A stretch of 64,000 bases of DNA. It comes from Phycisphaeraceae bacterium. Its GTDB lineage: Bacteria; Planctomycetota; Phycisphaerae; Phycisphaerales; UBA1924. Where the stretch lies: the NCBI GenBank assembly GCA_019636565.1, contig JAHBXG010000005.1, positions 1-64,000 of the forward strand, in the 5' to 3' direction. Positions 27,780-34,615 of this stretch are shown piece after piece. Made by a program: the position numbers and the translations under genes. The notes beneath the pieces are model-generated. The model made no database searches, was not told where the DNA came from, and saw only the letters and a program-made list of their open reading frames with translations. Position 1 is the stretch's first letter. Each line of letters opens with the position of its first letter.

Positions 27780-28043
27780 GTGTTCAAACTGACGACCGCA
27801 AAGCAGGAGTCCGGCGATGTCGAAATCCGACTCGAAGGGCGGCTGGACGATTCGGCGGTCGCGGCACTGTCGCAGACACTGGAACAGATCGGGGTTCATG
27901 CGCGTGTGACATTGGACCTTGCGAACGTGACAGCGCTGTCCGACGCGGCACGGCGTTTTGTTTCGGCGGTCCGAGGCCGCGGCGGAAAGATCAAGGGTGG
28001 ATCGCTCTACATTACCAAGCTGCTTGGGGAGGCCCAGTCATGA
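27780..28043 (+). CDS. Small STAS-like protein
   Basis: An 87-residue protein with the beta-alpha layout of STAS or anti-sigma-factor antagonist domains: a first strand pair (VEIRLEGRLDDS), a helix (AVAALSQTLEQI), then VTLDLANVTALSDAARRFV, which matches the phosphorylatable-loop region (D-x-S/T-x-L-x-D/S-x-A). A serine (LSDAA) stands near the usual phosphoserine position. The GTG start is chosen because AAGGAG lies seven bases upstream. Its stop overlaps the next start (ATGA), so it is translationally coupled to the sigma factor. It could influence that sigma factor or a cognate switch, but this is inference. Confidence 0.7.
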   Translation: MFKLTTAKQESGDVEIRLEGRLDDSAVAALSQTLEQIGVHARVTLDLANVTALSDAARRFVSAVRGRGGKIKGGSLYITKLLGEAQS

Positions 28044-28672
28044 TGCCGACAGAAGCGATGGGAAGAAGCGGCGCATTCGAGATCGATGAGTCGGAGTTTC
28101 TCCAGCGGCTTCGGGCCGGGGAGGAGCGCGCGTTTGACGAGTTGACGGATCTTGCCGCGGGACGCATGCTGGCGGTTGCGCGGAAGATGATGCCGAACGA
28201 GGCGGACGCCGAAGAGGCGGTGCAGGACGCGTTTCTGAATGCTTTCAAGGGGCTCTCAGCGTTCGATGGGCGCTCCAAACTCACAACGTGGCTTCACCAG
28301 ATCACCGTGAACGCGTGCCTGATGAAGATGCGCAGCAAGCGGAGGCGGCCGGAAACATCGATCGAGTCGCTGCTGCCCGCGTTTCAGGCGGATGGGCATC
28401 AGGTTCGACCTTCGGAGCGATGGGTCGAAGTCGATCGATCGACGTTGGAGAGTTCGGAAATCAAGTCGCTCATTCGAGCGAAGATGGAGGAATTGCCGGA
28501 GCAGTATCGCGCGATTCTGATGCTGCGAGATATCTCGGGGCTTGATACCGAAGAGACGGCGCAAACGCTGGGCGTGACGCTCGATACGGTGCGAACAAGA
28601 TTGCACCGAGCGCGCCAGGCACTGAAGACGCTGCTTGATCCGTACTTTGAAGAAAGAGGTGCCGGGAGGTAG
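28040..28672 (+). CDS. ECF-type RNA polymerase sigma factor
   Basis: A 210-residue group IV sigma factor. Region 2 (about residues 20-95) shows MLAVARKMMPNEADAEEAVQ and DAFLNAFKGLSAFDGRSKL, then TWLHQITVNACLMKMRSKRRR. A variable linker follows, and region 4 (about 145-205) contains LPEQYRAILMLRDISGL, ETAQTLGVTLDTVRTRLHRAR. It directs RNA polymerase to a dedicated promoter set. It starts inside the STAS-gene stop codon (ATGA). No transmembrane anti-sigma factor follows; the next gene is a tiny membrane protein 176 bases on, so control may come through the STAS protein or elsewhere. Confidence 0.88.
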   Translation: MMPTEAMGRSGAFEIDESEFLQRLRAGEERAFDELTDLAAGRMLAVARKMMPNEADAEEAVQDAFLNAFKGLSAFDGRSKLTTWLHQITVNACLMKMRSKRRRPETSIESLLPAFQADGHQVRPSERWVEVDRSTLESSEIKSLIRAKMEELPEQYRAILMLRDISGLDTEETAQTLGVTLDTVRTRLHRARQALKTLLDPYFEERGAGR

Positions 28673-28848
28673 TGGCGACAGCGGAGTGGTTGCGTGGAAT
28701 GGTTTTGGGACTTGGACGGCGCGGACGACACCGTAAACAGGGGGTGGGGCGAAGGAATTGCGGGGGCGGCGCGATGCGGCGGGGTCGTAGTTGGCCCAAC
28801 CACGGGAATGCCGGCGCATGCAGCCTTCGGACCGCCGATGATTGGGGC

Positions 28849-29067
28849 ATGGAACTGGGAAGCCCGGCTTCGCTGATTTCGGGCGTTCTGATCGGATCGA
28901 TCGGGACCGGGATGTTCATTTACGGGAAGAAGCAGGAGCGACCGCTCACGCTGCTCACGGGGATTGCGCTGTGCGTGTTCCCGATGTTTGTGGCGTCGGT
29001 GCTGGCGATGTGGCTGATTGCCGCGGGATGCGTGGGCGGGCTTTGGGTCGCGACGCGAAATGGGTGA
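28849..29067 (+). CDS. Small membrane protein (72 residues)
   Basis: Two hydrophobic helices (LISGVLIGSIGTGMFIYG and a longer LLTGIALCVFPMFVASVLAMWLI) are separated by the conserved-looking loop KKQERPL. The layout GTGMFIYGKKQ-RPLTLLTGIALCVFP is shared, as I recall, with small bacterial proteins often labelled amino-acid transport protein, for which there is no solid function. The ATG at 28849 gives a short acidic start; longer in-frame starts add Arg/Gly-rich sequence unlike protein. Confidence 0.6.
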   Translation: MELGSPASLISGVLIGSIGTGMFIYGKKQERPLTLLTGIALCVFPMFVASVLAMWLIAAGCVGGLWVATRNG

Positions 29068-29192
29068 ATTCGCTTCAAGGGCGCAATTCAAGTTGCGGGC
29101 AGTACTCCGTCGCCGTCGAACCGCTAACGGCCATATCGCACATTCATGAATAGGTATCGCGAAAGAAAAGAGCCAATGTCCCAGCCATTCCG

Positions 29193-29798
29193 TCAGGAGG
29201 CGGCCTTTTCAGTTGAGCGCCGATTACGTGGAAGCGCGATAACAATTGCGGTGGCAAGGATCGCGAATGTGCCCGGGGTCGGGATATCCGAAGCGACGAG
29301 GAACTCGAATTTGTAATTCGCCGCTGTCGGGCTGGCCTGATCGATCCAGAAAGTAAAAATCTCGCCCGTCGGGGAACCATTGAAGCCGATGGCATCGCTG
29401 GCGCTGCCGAGCGATTGCAGCAGATCGGTCCCGATGTCGGAGTGAAAGAACGAGGCGTACCCGAGCAAGTTGCGCAGGTCGGCGCCGCCGGCGGGCTCGG
29501 TGAACGTGGCACCCGATTGGAAACTCAGAAAAGTCGCTTCACTGCCGGATGATGCGAGGAGCACGATCGCGGCCAAGTGCGTGCCCGGCGGGAGGGTCAG
29601 CGTGAAGTAATCGCGGTCACGGCTATCGACGCTGCCGTCGATGAAGTTGGAGCCGAGGTCCAGGCTCAGAGGCGTGGGCAGCAACGGGTTGGACGAAAGG
29701 TCGCCCGACGCGGTTTCGTCATAGATCAGCATCGCGCTTGCGGGGAACGCAGCGGCGGCAACAGACAATGAGGCGATCAATGAGCGGAAGCGATTCAT
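29193..29798 (-). CDS. Secreted protein with PEP-CTERM-like sorting tail
   Basis: A 201-residue exported protein with a signal peptide (SLIASLSVAAAAFPASA). The mature part contains GSVDSRDRDYFTLTLPPGTHL, the layout of a bacterial pre-peptidase (PPC-like) beta domain. It ends with IPTPGTFAILATAIVIA and RNRRS, a complete exosortase-type signal. The ATG start is preceded by GGAG. The longer open frame upstream overlaps rmlB and is rejected. Function is unknown. It lies on the same strand just after rmlB, with 137 bases between. Confidence 0.78.
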   Translation of the reverse strand: MNRFRSLIASLSVAAAAFPASAMLIYDETASGDLSSNPLLPTPLSLDLGSNFIDGSVDSRDRDYFTLTLPPGTHLAAIVLLASSGSEATFLSFQSGATFTEPAGGADLRNLLGYASFFHSDIGTDLLQSLGSASDAIGFNGSPTGEIFTFWIDQASPTAANYKFEFLVASDIPTPGTFAILATAIVIALPRNRRSTEKAAS

Positions 29799-29935
29799 AA
29801 CGAGGAAACTCCACGAAAAAACGGCGTGGCGCAGCCTCGCACGAACGGTGCGCGTCCGATTCTCAACATGCCTCAGGATTCTGAAGAAGGCCACCCGAAA
29901 CCGGGTGGAAAACCCGGCGAATTCGCAGCGGCGTG

Positions 29936-30988
29936 CTAAGCGGTTGCGGCTGCGGGAGTTGCGGGGCCCCGTTTCGAGTACAAAGTTTCGTGAAACTCTC
30001 GGTACTTGCCGCTCTTGATGCGCTTCCACCATTCGGGGTTCTTGGCGTACCAGTTCACGGTTGCAATCAATGCGTCGGGCCAGGCGGAACGGGTTGCGTG
30101 CCAGCCGAGGTCGCGCCGGATTTTTGAAGAATCGATCGCGTAGCGCCGGTCGTGGCCGAGTCGGTCCTCGACGTGCCGAATGAATTCGTCGCCCTTGCCG
30201 AGGATGTGGAGGATCGAACGTGTGAGATCGAGGTTCGATTGCTCGTTGTCGGCGCCGATGTTGTAGACCTCGCCGGATTTGCCCCGGTCGAGCACCGCGA
30301 GGATCGCTTCGCAGTGGTCCTCGACGTGGATCCAATCGCGGACGTTGAGGCCGTCGCCGTAGAGCGGCACTTTCTTGCCTTCGATCAGATTCGTGACAAA
30401 GAGCGGGATGACTTTTTCGGGGAACTGGTAAGGACCGAAGTTATTCGAGCAGCGTGTGATGCAGGTGTTCAGGCCGAAGGTGTGATGGGCGGCCCGGACG
30501 AGCATGTCGCTGGCGGCTTTGCTCGCGGCGTAGGGGCTGTTGGGCCTGATCGCGGATTCTTCGGTGAAGCGGAGATCGCGCCGGTCGAGCGGGAGGCTGC
30601 CGTAGACCTCGTCGGTGCTGATGTGGACGAAGCGTTCGAGTTTGCACGCGACGGCGGCGTCGAGGAGTGTCTGCGTGCCCAGGACGTTGGTGCGGATGAA
30701 GGGGCGGGTGTCGAGGATGGAGCGATCGACGTGGGATTCGGCGGCGAAGTGGACGACGGCGTCGGCTTCGCAAACGAGCGGGCGGATTTTTTCGGCGTCG
30801 CAGATGTCGGCGTGGATAAAGGTGTAGCGGGGGTGATCTTCGAGATCACTCAGGTTTTCGGAGTTGCCGGAGTAGGTGAGGGCGTCGACGTTGGTGAGGT
30901 GGGTGTCGGGGCGGGCGGCGAGGAGGTGACGGATGAAGTTGGAGCCGATGAAGCCGCTGCCGCCGGTGATGAGAACGCGGGAGAACAT
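29936..30988 (-). CDS. rmlB: dTDP-glucose 4,6-dehydratase
   Basis: A 350-residue extended short-chain dehydrogenase that converts dTDP-glucose to dTDP-4-keto-6-deoxyglucose, the second step of dTDP-L-rhamnose synthesis. It shows the NAD site TGGSGFIGSNF near the start, HFAAESHVDRS, the catalytic STDEVYG, SPYAASKAASD (Tyr and Lys) and the substrate-binding RCSNNFGPYQFPEK. The ATG at 30988 is preferred because it places the Rossmann motif right at the N-terminus. It is the last gene of the minus-strand set, 82 bases after rmlD. Confidence 0.95.
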   Translation of the reverse strand: MFSRVLITGGSGFIGSNFIRHLLAARPDTHLTNVDALTYSGNSENLSDLEDHPRYTFIHADICDAEKIRPLVCEADAVVHFAAESHVDRSILDTRPFIRTNVLGTQTLLDAAVACKLERFVHISTDEVYGSLPLDRRDLRFTEESAIRPNSPYAASKAASDMLVRAAHHTFGLNTCITRCSNNFGPYQFPEKVIPLFVTNLIEGKKVPLYGDGLNVRDWIHVEDHCEAILAVLDRGKSGEVYNIGADNEQSNLDLTRSILHILGKGDEFIRHVEDRLGHDRRYAIDSSKIRRDLGWHATRSAWPDALIATVNWYAKNPEWWKRIKSGKYREFHETLYSKRGPATPAAATA

Positions 30989-31070
30989 GAGTAGATTGTA
31001 CGGGAATGCGGGGAGACGGAGTTTCACCACGCAAAACCCGGTAAGCAGAAAGAAAGGCGGAGAACGAGAA

Positions 31071-31937
31071 TCAGGGTTCGAGGTGGGTGATGACCGTTGC
31101 CAGGTTGGATTGCCACGGGGGCATCATGCCGAGTTCTGATTCAGTTTTGCCTATATCGAGAACGCTGTAGTCGGGGCGCTTGGCGGGGCGGGGGAAATCG
31201 GCCGTGGTGCAGGGACTTACATTGCAGTGTGCGCCGACGAGGCGGACGATCTCGATGGCGAGATCGAACCAGGTGCAGTCGCCGCCGTCGGTAATGTGGT
31301 AGATGCCGCGGGCATTGCGGCGTAGCAGAGCGAGGGTGCACGCGGCAAGGTGTTGTGCGCTGGTGGGGCGGCCCCGCTGGTCGTTGACAACTTTGAGTTC
31401 GGGCCTCGACCGTGCCGCCGCGGTGATGGTGCGGACAAAGTTCTGGCCCCATGGGGCGTAGAGCCAACTGGTGCGGATGATGAGGTGATCGGTGCTCACG
31501 CCACGAGTGAGTAGCTCGCCCTGGAGTTTGGACTGTCCGTAGACATTGATCGGGTGCGAGCCTGCGGGCGGCGGCGCGGGCGGATACGGAGTGCGACCGG
31601 CACCGTCGAAGACGTAGTCGGTGCTGAAGTGGACGAGCGGAATCGAGGCGATTCTGCAGTCGATGGCGAGTTGGCCAACGCCGGTCGCGTTGATCTGGTT
31701 GGCGAGTGCTTGGTTTTGTTCGGCACCGTCGACGTCGGTGTACGCGGCGCAGTTGATGGCTGCGGCGAAGCGGGGCGAGATGGCGTCGCGGATGGATTCG
31801 GGGCGCGTGAGATCAAACCGAGGCAGACTGAGCGGTTCGAAAGGGAGATTCTGACTTTGGAAAAGCTCGACAAAGGCGCGGCCGAGCATGCCGTCGGCGC
31901 CGAGGAGCAGGAATGGCTTCTGGGAAGCCGGAGTCAT
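31071..31937 (-). CDS. rmlD: dTDP-4-dehydrorhamnose reductase
   Basis: A 288-residue NAD(P)H-dependent reductase for the last step of dTDP-L-rhamnose synthesis. Recognised by LLLGADGMLGRAFVE, INCAAYTDVDGAE, HFSTDYVFDG, and YGQSKLQGE (catalytic Tyr and Lys), followed by IIRTSWLYAPWGQNFV. The start at 31937 overlaps the rmlC stop (ATGA), giving translational coupling. A longer in-frame start nine codons upstream is possible but less likely. Confidence 0.94.
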   Translation of the reverse strand: MTPASQKPFLLLGADGMLGRAFVELFQSQNLPFEPLSLPRFDLTRPESIRDAISPRFAAAINCAAYTDVDGAEQNQALANQINATGVGQLAIDCRIASIPLVHFSTDYVFDGAGRTPYPPAPPPAGSHPINVYGQSKLQGELLTRGVSTDHLIIRTSWLYAPWGQNFVRTITAAARSRPELKVVNDQRGRPTSAQHLAACTLALLRRNARGIYHITDGGDCTWFDLAIEIVRLVGAHCNVSPCTTADFPRPAKRPDYSVLDIGKTESELGMMPPWQSNLATVITHLEP

Positions 31938-32428
31938 CGCGGCTGCACGGTCCAGGGGAACCACGAGGGGACGTCGAACGCGCGGCGTTCTTCGTCCGGC
32001 TTGGCGGCGTCGTAGGCGTGCGTGACGTAATAGAGCAGGCTCGTGGGCTCATTGCCGACGGTTGCCGCGCCGTGCCAAAGGGGTGGCGGGAGAATGACCA
32101 GGGCGGGTCGGTGCTCGCCGATGACGGTCATCCAGGCGCGGTCGTCGTCGCGGTGGACGCCGACTTTGAGTTGGCCTCGAACGCAAATCCAGAAATCGGT
32201 CTGGCGCTGGTGGCGGTGCCAGGCCTTGATGATGCCGGGGTATTGCAGAGAGACGTTGAGTTGGCCTTCGGGGGACAGGACGCCTTGCAACTGGTTCATG
32301 ATGGACCAGCCTCGGTCGTCGGAGAAAAGGGTGATGGGAAGCAGGACGGGTTCGTTCTTTTGTTTGGCGAAAGCGAAGGCTTCGGCTGGGGAGCCTGAGA
32401 AGGTGGGGATGGAGTCGATCTTGGGCAT
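31934..32428 (-). CDS. rmlC: dTDP-4-dehydrorhamnose 3,5-epimerase-like cupin
   Basis: A 164-residue double-stranded beta-helix protein. Family blocks are DDRGWS near residue 40, the active-site histidine region IIKAWHRHQRQTD, VRGQLKVGVHRDD and the late LWHGAATV. It is more divergent than rmlA, B and D, so the call leans on position between rmlA and rmlD; a WxcM/FdtA-type sugar ketoisomerase is the alternative. The ATG at 32428 gives normal length. An upstream in-frame start adds about 30 residues encoded by the repeat-rich intergenic region. Confidence 0.8.
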   Translation of the reverse strand: MPKIDSIPTFSGSPAEAFAFAKQKNEPVLLPITLFSDDRGWSIMNQLQGVLSPEGQLNVSLQYPGIIKAWHRHQRQTDFWICVRGQLKVGVHRDDDRAWMTVIGEHRPALVILPPPLWHGAATVGNEPTSLLYYVTHAYDAAKPDEERRAFDVPSWFPWTVQPR

Positions 32429-32479
32429 GGCTATGGGGAGGGTAGCGAATTCGTGGCGAAATTGTGTCGCCGCGTTGGG

Positions 32480-32547
32480 GCCTAAAACCTGCTGCGACGG
32501 TTCGTGGGGCTTGCGCCCCACGCTTTAGGCTGGCGCCGCTTCGCGGC
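32480..32547. repeat. Compound hairpin element between rmlA and rmlC
   Basis: Three nested or adjacent palindromes: GCCTAAA (32480-32486) with TTTAGGC (32524-32530), enclosing GTGGGGC/GCCCCAC (32504-32510 and 32515-32521, loop TTGC), then GCCGC/GCGGC (32535-32539 and 32543-32547). It lies in the 134-base gap inside the rml operon. It may attenuate or stabilise the transcript. It looks like a dispersed intergenic repeat, but only one copy is in this window. Confidence 0.65.
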
Positions 32548-32562
32548 TGCGACAGAGGCAAA

Positions 32563-33291
32563 TCAGCATTGATTCGCGCCGCTTTCGGCGACGTACTTGG
32601 TGGCGCGGTAGAGGCTTTCGAATGTGCCGGCGTCGGTCCACCAGCCTTCGAGGATTTCGTGGGTGAGGGTGCCGGCTTTGAGGTAGGCGGTGTTCACATC
32701 AGTGATTTCGAGTTCGCCCCGGCCGGAGGGCTTGAGGGTGGCGCAGATGTCGAAGACGGTCTGGTCGTAGAAATAGATGCCAGTGACGGCGAGATCGCTT
32801 GGAGGAGTCTTGGGCTTTTCGAGAATTTCAACGATGCGGTTGCCTTCGAGCCGGACAACGCCGAAACGCTGCGGATCGGGGACCTTCTTGAGAAGTATTT
32901 TGGCGCCCTTTTTCTGCTCGCGGTAGTTGTTCGCCGCTGCCTTGATGTTGCGCTCGATGACATTGTCACCGAGGATGACGCAAATGGGCTGGCCGTCGGC
33001 GAAATCCTGGGCGAGTTTGAGGGCGTCGGCGATGCCGCCGCTGCCTTCCTGATAGGCGTATTCGAGATGCCGAATGCCGAGTTGCTTGCCGTTTTTGAGA
33101 AGACGGAGAAAGTCACCGGCGTGCTCGCCTCCGGTCACGATGAGGATTTCATCGATGCCGGCGTTGGTGAGGCACTTGATGGGGTAGTGCACCATCGGCT
33201 GGTCGTAGATGGGCAGGAGGTGCTTGTTGGTGACGAGCGTAAGCGGGGAAAGGCGGGAGCCTGTGCCGCCGGCAAGGATGACGCCTTTCAT
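32563..33291 (-). CDS. rmlA: Glucose-1-phosphate thymidylyltransferase
   Basis: A 242-residue nucleotidyltransferase that makes dTDP-glucose from glucose-1-phosphate and dTTP, the first committed step to dTDP-rhamnose. It begins MKGVILAGGTGSRLSPLT with the signature G-G-x-G-x-R, then NKHLLPIYDQPMVHYPI, ILGDNVIE with the metal-binding Asp and the late EITDVNTAYL, WTDAGTFESL. It is the short form, lacking the C-terminal extension of about 50 residues in enterobacterial RmlA. The ATG at 33291 follows GGGACCTCCGTGAGG-type sequence on the other strand; the longer open frame upstream is encoded by tandem repeats and is rejected. Confidence 0.93.
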   Translation of the reverse strand: MKGVILAGGTGSRLSPLTLVTNKHLLPIYDQPMVHYPIKCLTNAGIDEILIVTGGEHAGDFLRLLKNGKQLGIRHLEYAYQEGSGGIADALKLAQDFADGQPICVILGDNVIERNIKAAANNYREQKKGAKILLKKVPDPQRFGVVRLEGNRIVEILEKPKTPPSDLAVTGIYFYDQTVFDICATLKPSGRGELEITDVNTAYLKAGTLTHEILEGWWTDAGTFESLYRATKYVAESGANQC

Positions 33292-33322
33292 GGGACCTCC
33301 GTGAGGAAGGGTAGTTGGGGAA

Positions 33323-33378
33323 GGGGCAAAGGGGCAGAGGGGCAAAGGGGCAAAGGGGCAAAGGGGCAAAGGGGCAAA
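33323..33378 (+). repeat. Octanucleotide tandem repeat (GGGGCAAA x7)
   Basis: Seven uninterrupted eight-base units, six GGGGCAAA and one GGGGCAGA (second unit). It occupies the middle of the 134-base region between the divergent rmlA and the glycosyltransferase gene. The array can change in length by slippage. Confidence 0.9.
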
Positions 33379-33425
33379 GTGAAAAGGCATCGCGCGCGGC
33401 GTGGAATTGGGTACAGTCGCGGGCG

Positions 33426-34535
33426 ATGGGATTGACGGCAAATGAGATGATCAGGGCGATGGGGGCGGAGACGGCGCTGGAGCGGTTGAGCGTGCCGGTT
33501 TGGTTCGTGATGCGCGATACGCGGCGGAGAGCGGCGTTTGCGGAATTGTTCGAAACAAGCGGCATGCCGCCGGCGGCGTCGGTGTTCTGGAACCGGTGGG
33601 ATGGGGAGACGGCGTGGATTATCAACACGTACATCCAGTTGAAGCGGCGCGGGATTGATGCGAGGCTGACGGATCGGTTTGTGCCGGGCGGGTTGTGCGT
33701 GGCGACGTACGACGATCTGCGGCGGGGGGGGATGCCTTGGCGGAGCTATGTGCTGGGGTGCCGCATGGATCGGGCGCGGCCGACGCTTTGCGAAGAAGTG
33801 ATCGTGCAGAATCGGACGCGGTGCGAGCGGCCGACGGATCACTATGTGGCGCACTGGCCTCAGTTATCGCTTCGCCCTCGGGATGATGATCGCGGGGAGC
33901 GGCTGGAGAACATGGTGTTCCATGGCGAAGCGGACAACATTCAACAGGAGTTTCGGGGCGAGCGGTTTCGCGATGCGTTGAAAGAATTGGGGATCGCGTT
34001 TGTGGTGCACGGGTTGACGCGGAATCGAATCGGTGTTTCGGGGCGTGATTGGTCGCAGACGGATGCGGTGCTGGCGGTGCGGGGCGGGAGCGAGTATTTC
34101 AGGTCGGTGAAGCCGGCGCTGAAACTGGTGAACTCGTGGCAGGCGGGGTGTCCGGCGCTTTTGGGTGTGGAGGCGGGGTATCGGGAGGAGCGAAAGAGCG
34201 AACTCGATTATTTTGAAGTGACGACGGCGGAAGGAGCGCTGCTGGCGCTGCGGCGGTTGAAGGAAGCGCCGGGGCTGTATCGCGCGATGTCGGAGAATGG
34301 GCGGAAGAGGGCGCTCGAGCACACGCCGGATGTGATTGCGAAGCGATGGCGCGAAGTGCTAGCGGGTGTGATTGAGAACGGATATGCGAAGTGGAGTAAA
34401 AGGTCGGGGATTTCGCGGCTCTGGGCGGGGGCGGCGCGGCATGTTGGGCGCACCGTGATGCACAAGGTGGAAAGGGAGAAGTTCTGGCGGGCGCTGGGCG
34501 GGCGGGGGTATAAGGCGGCGACGGCGGTGAAGTGA
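33426..34535 (+). CDS. Glycosyltransferase-like protein
   Basis: A 369-residue protein with GT-B-like features but no family I can assign firmly. The N-terminal half has VWFVMRDTRRR and PAASVFWNRWDGETAWIIN. The C-terminal half has LKLVNSWQAGCPALLGVEAGYREE, resembling the donor-site G/E-rich region of retaining GT-B enzymes, followed by an Arg-rich tail. No membrane segment. Its divergence from the rml set and position beside the sugar genes suggest a rhamnosyl or other surface-glycan role, which is inference. The ATG at 33426 is the first after the octamer repeat; an earlier in-frame start would be repeat-encoded. Confidence 0.6.
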   Translation: MGLTANEMIRAMGAETALERLSVPVWFVMRDTRRRAAFAELFETSGMPPAASVFWNRWDGETAWIINTYIQLKRRGIDARLTDRFVPGGLCVATYDDLRRGGMPWRSYVLGCRMDRARPTLCEEVIVQNRTRCERPTDHYVAHWPQLSLRPRDDDRGERLENMVFHGEADNIQQEFRGERFRDALKELGIAFVVHGLTRNRIGVSGRDWSQTDAVLAVRGGSEYFRSVKPALKLVNSWQAGCPALLGVEAGYREERKSELDYFEVTTAEGALLALRRLKEAPGLYRAMSENGRKRALEHTPDVIAKRWREVLAGVIENGYAKWSKRSGISRLWAGAARHVGRTVMHKVEREKFWRALGGRGYKAATAVK

Positions 34536-34565
34536 AACGAAGTTGTCTGGTGCGACTGGTCACCC

Positions 34566-34595
34566 ACCCCCAACCCCCTCCCTCGGGGAGGGGGC
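34566..34595. repeat. CCCCCTCCC hairpin repeat, copy 1
   Basis: CCCCCTCCC (34574-34582), loop TCG, then GGGAGGGGG (34586-34594): a nine-pair perfect stem, preceded by ACCCCCAA. It lies between the convergent glycosyltransferase and peptidase genes and could stop transcription from both sides, though no T-run follows. A near-identical copy is at 40151. Confidence 0.8.
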
Positions 34596-34615
34596 GTTAG
34601 AGAAATGCAATCGCG

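Noticed and set aside
29799..30335. N-terminal extension of the PEP-CTERM gene at 29193 across rmlB.
   Set aside because: It would overlap rmlB in another frame and lose the signal peptide at the start; the ATG at 29798 gives a normal signal peptide.
33292..33441. Long N-terminal extension of rmlA through the octamer repeat.
   Set aside because: The added 50 residues are repeat-encoded (Pro/Leu/Cys-rich) and precede the perfect start MKGVILAGG of the family.
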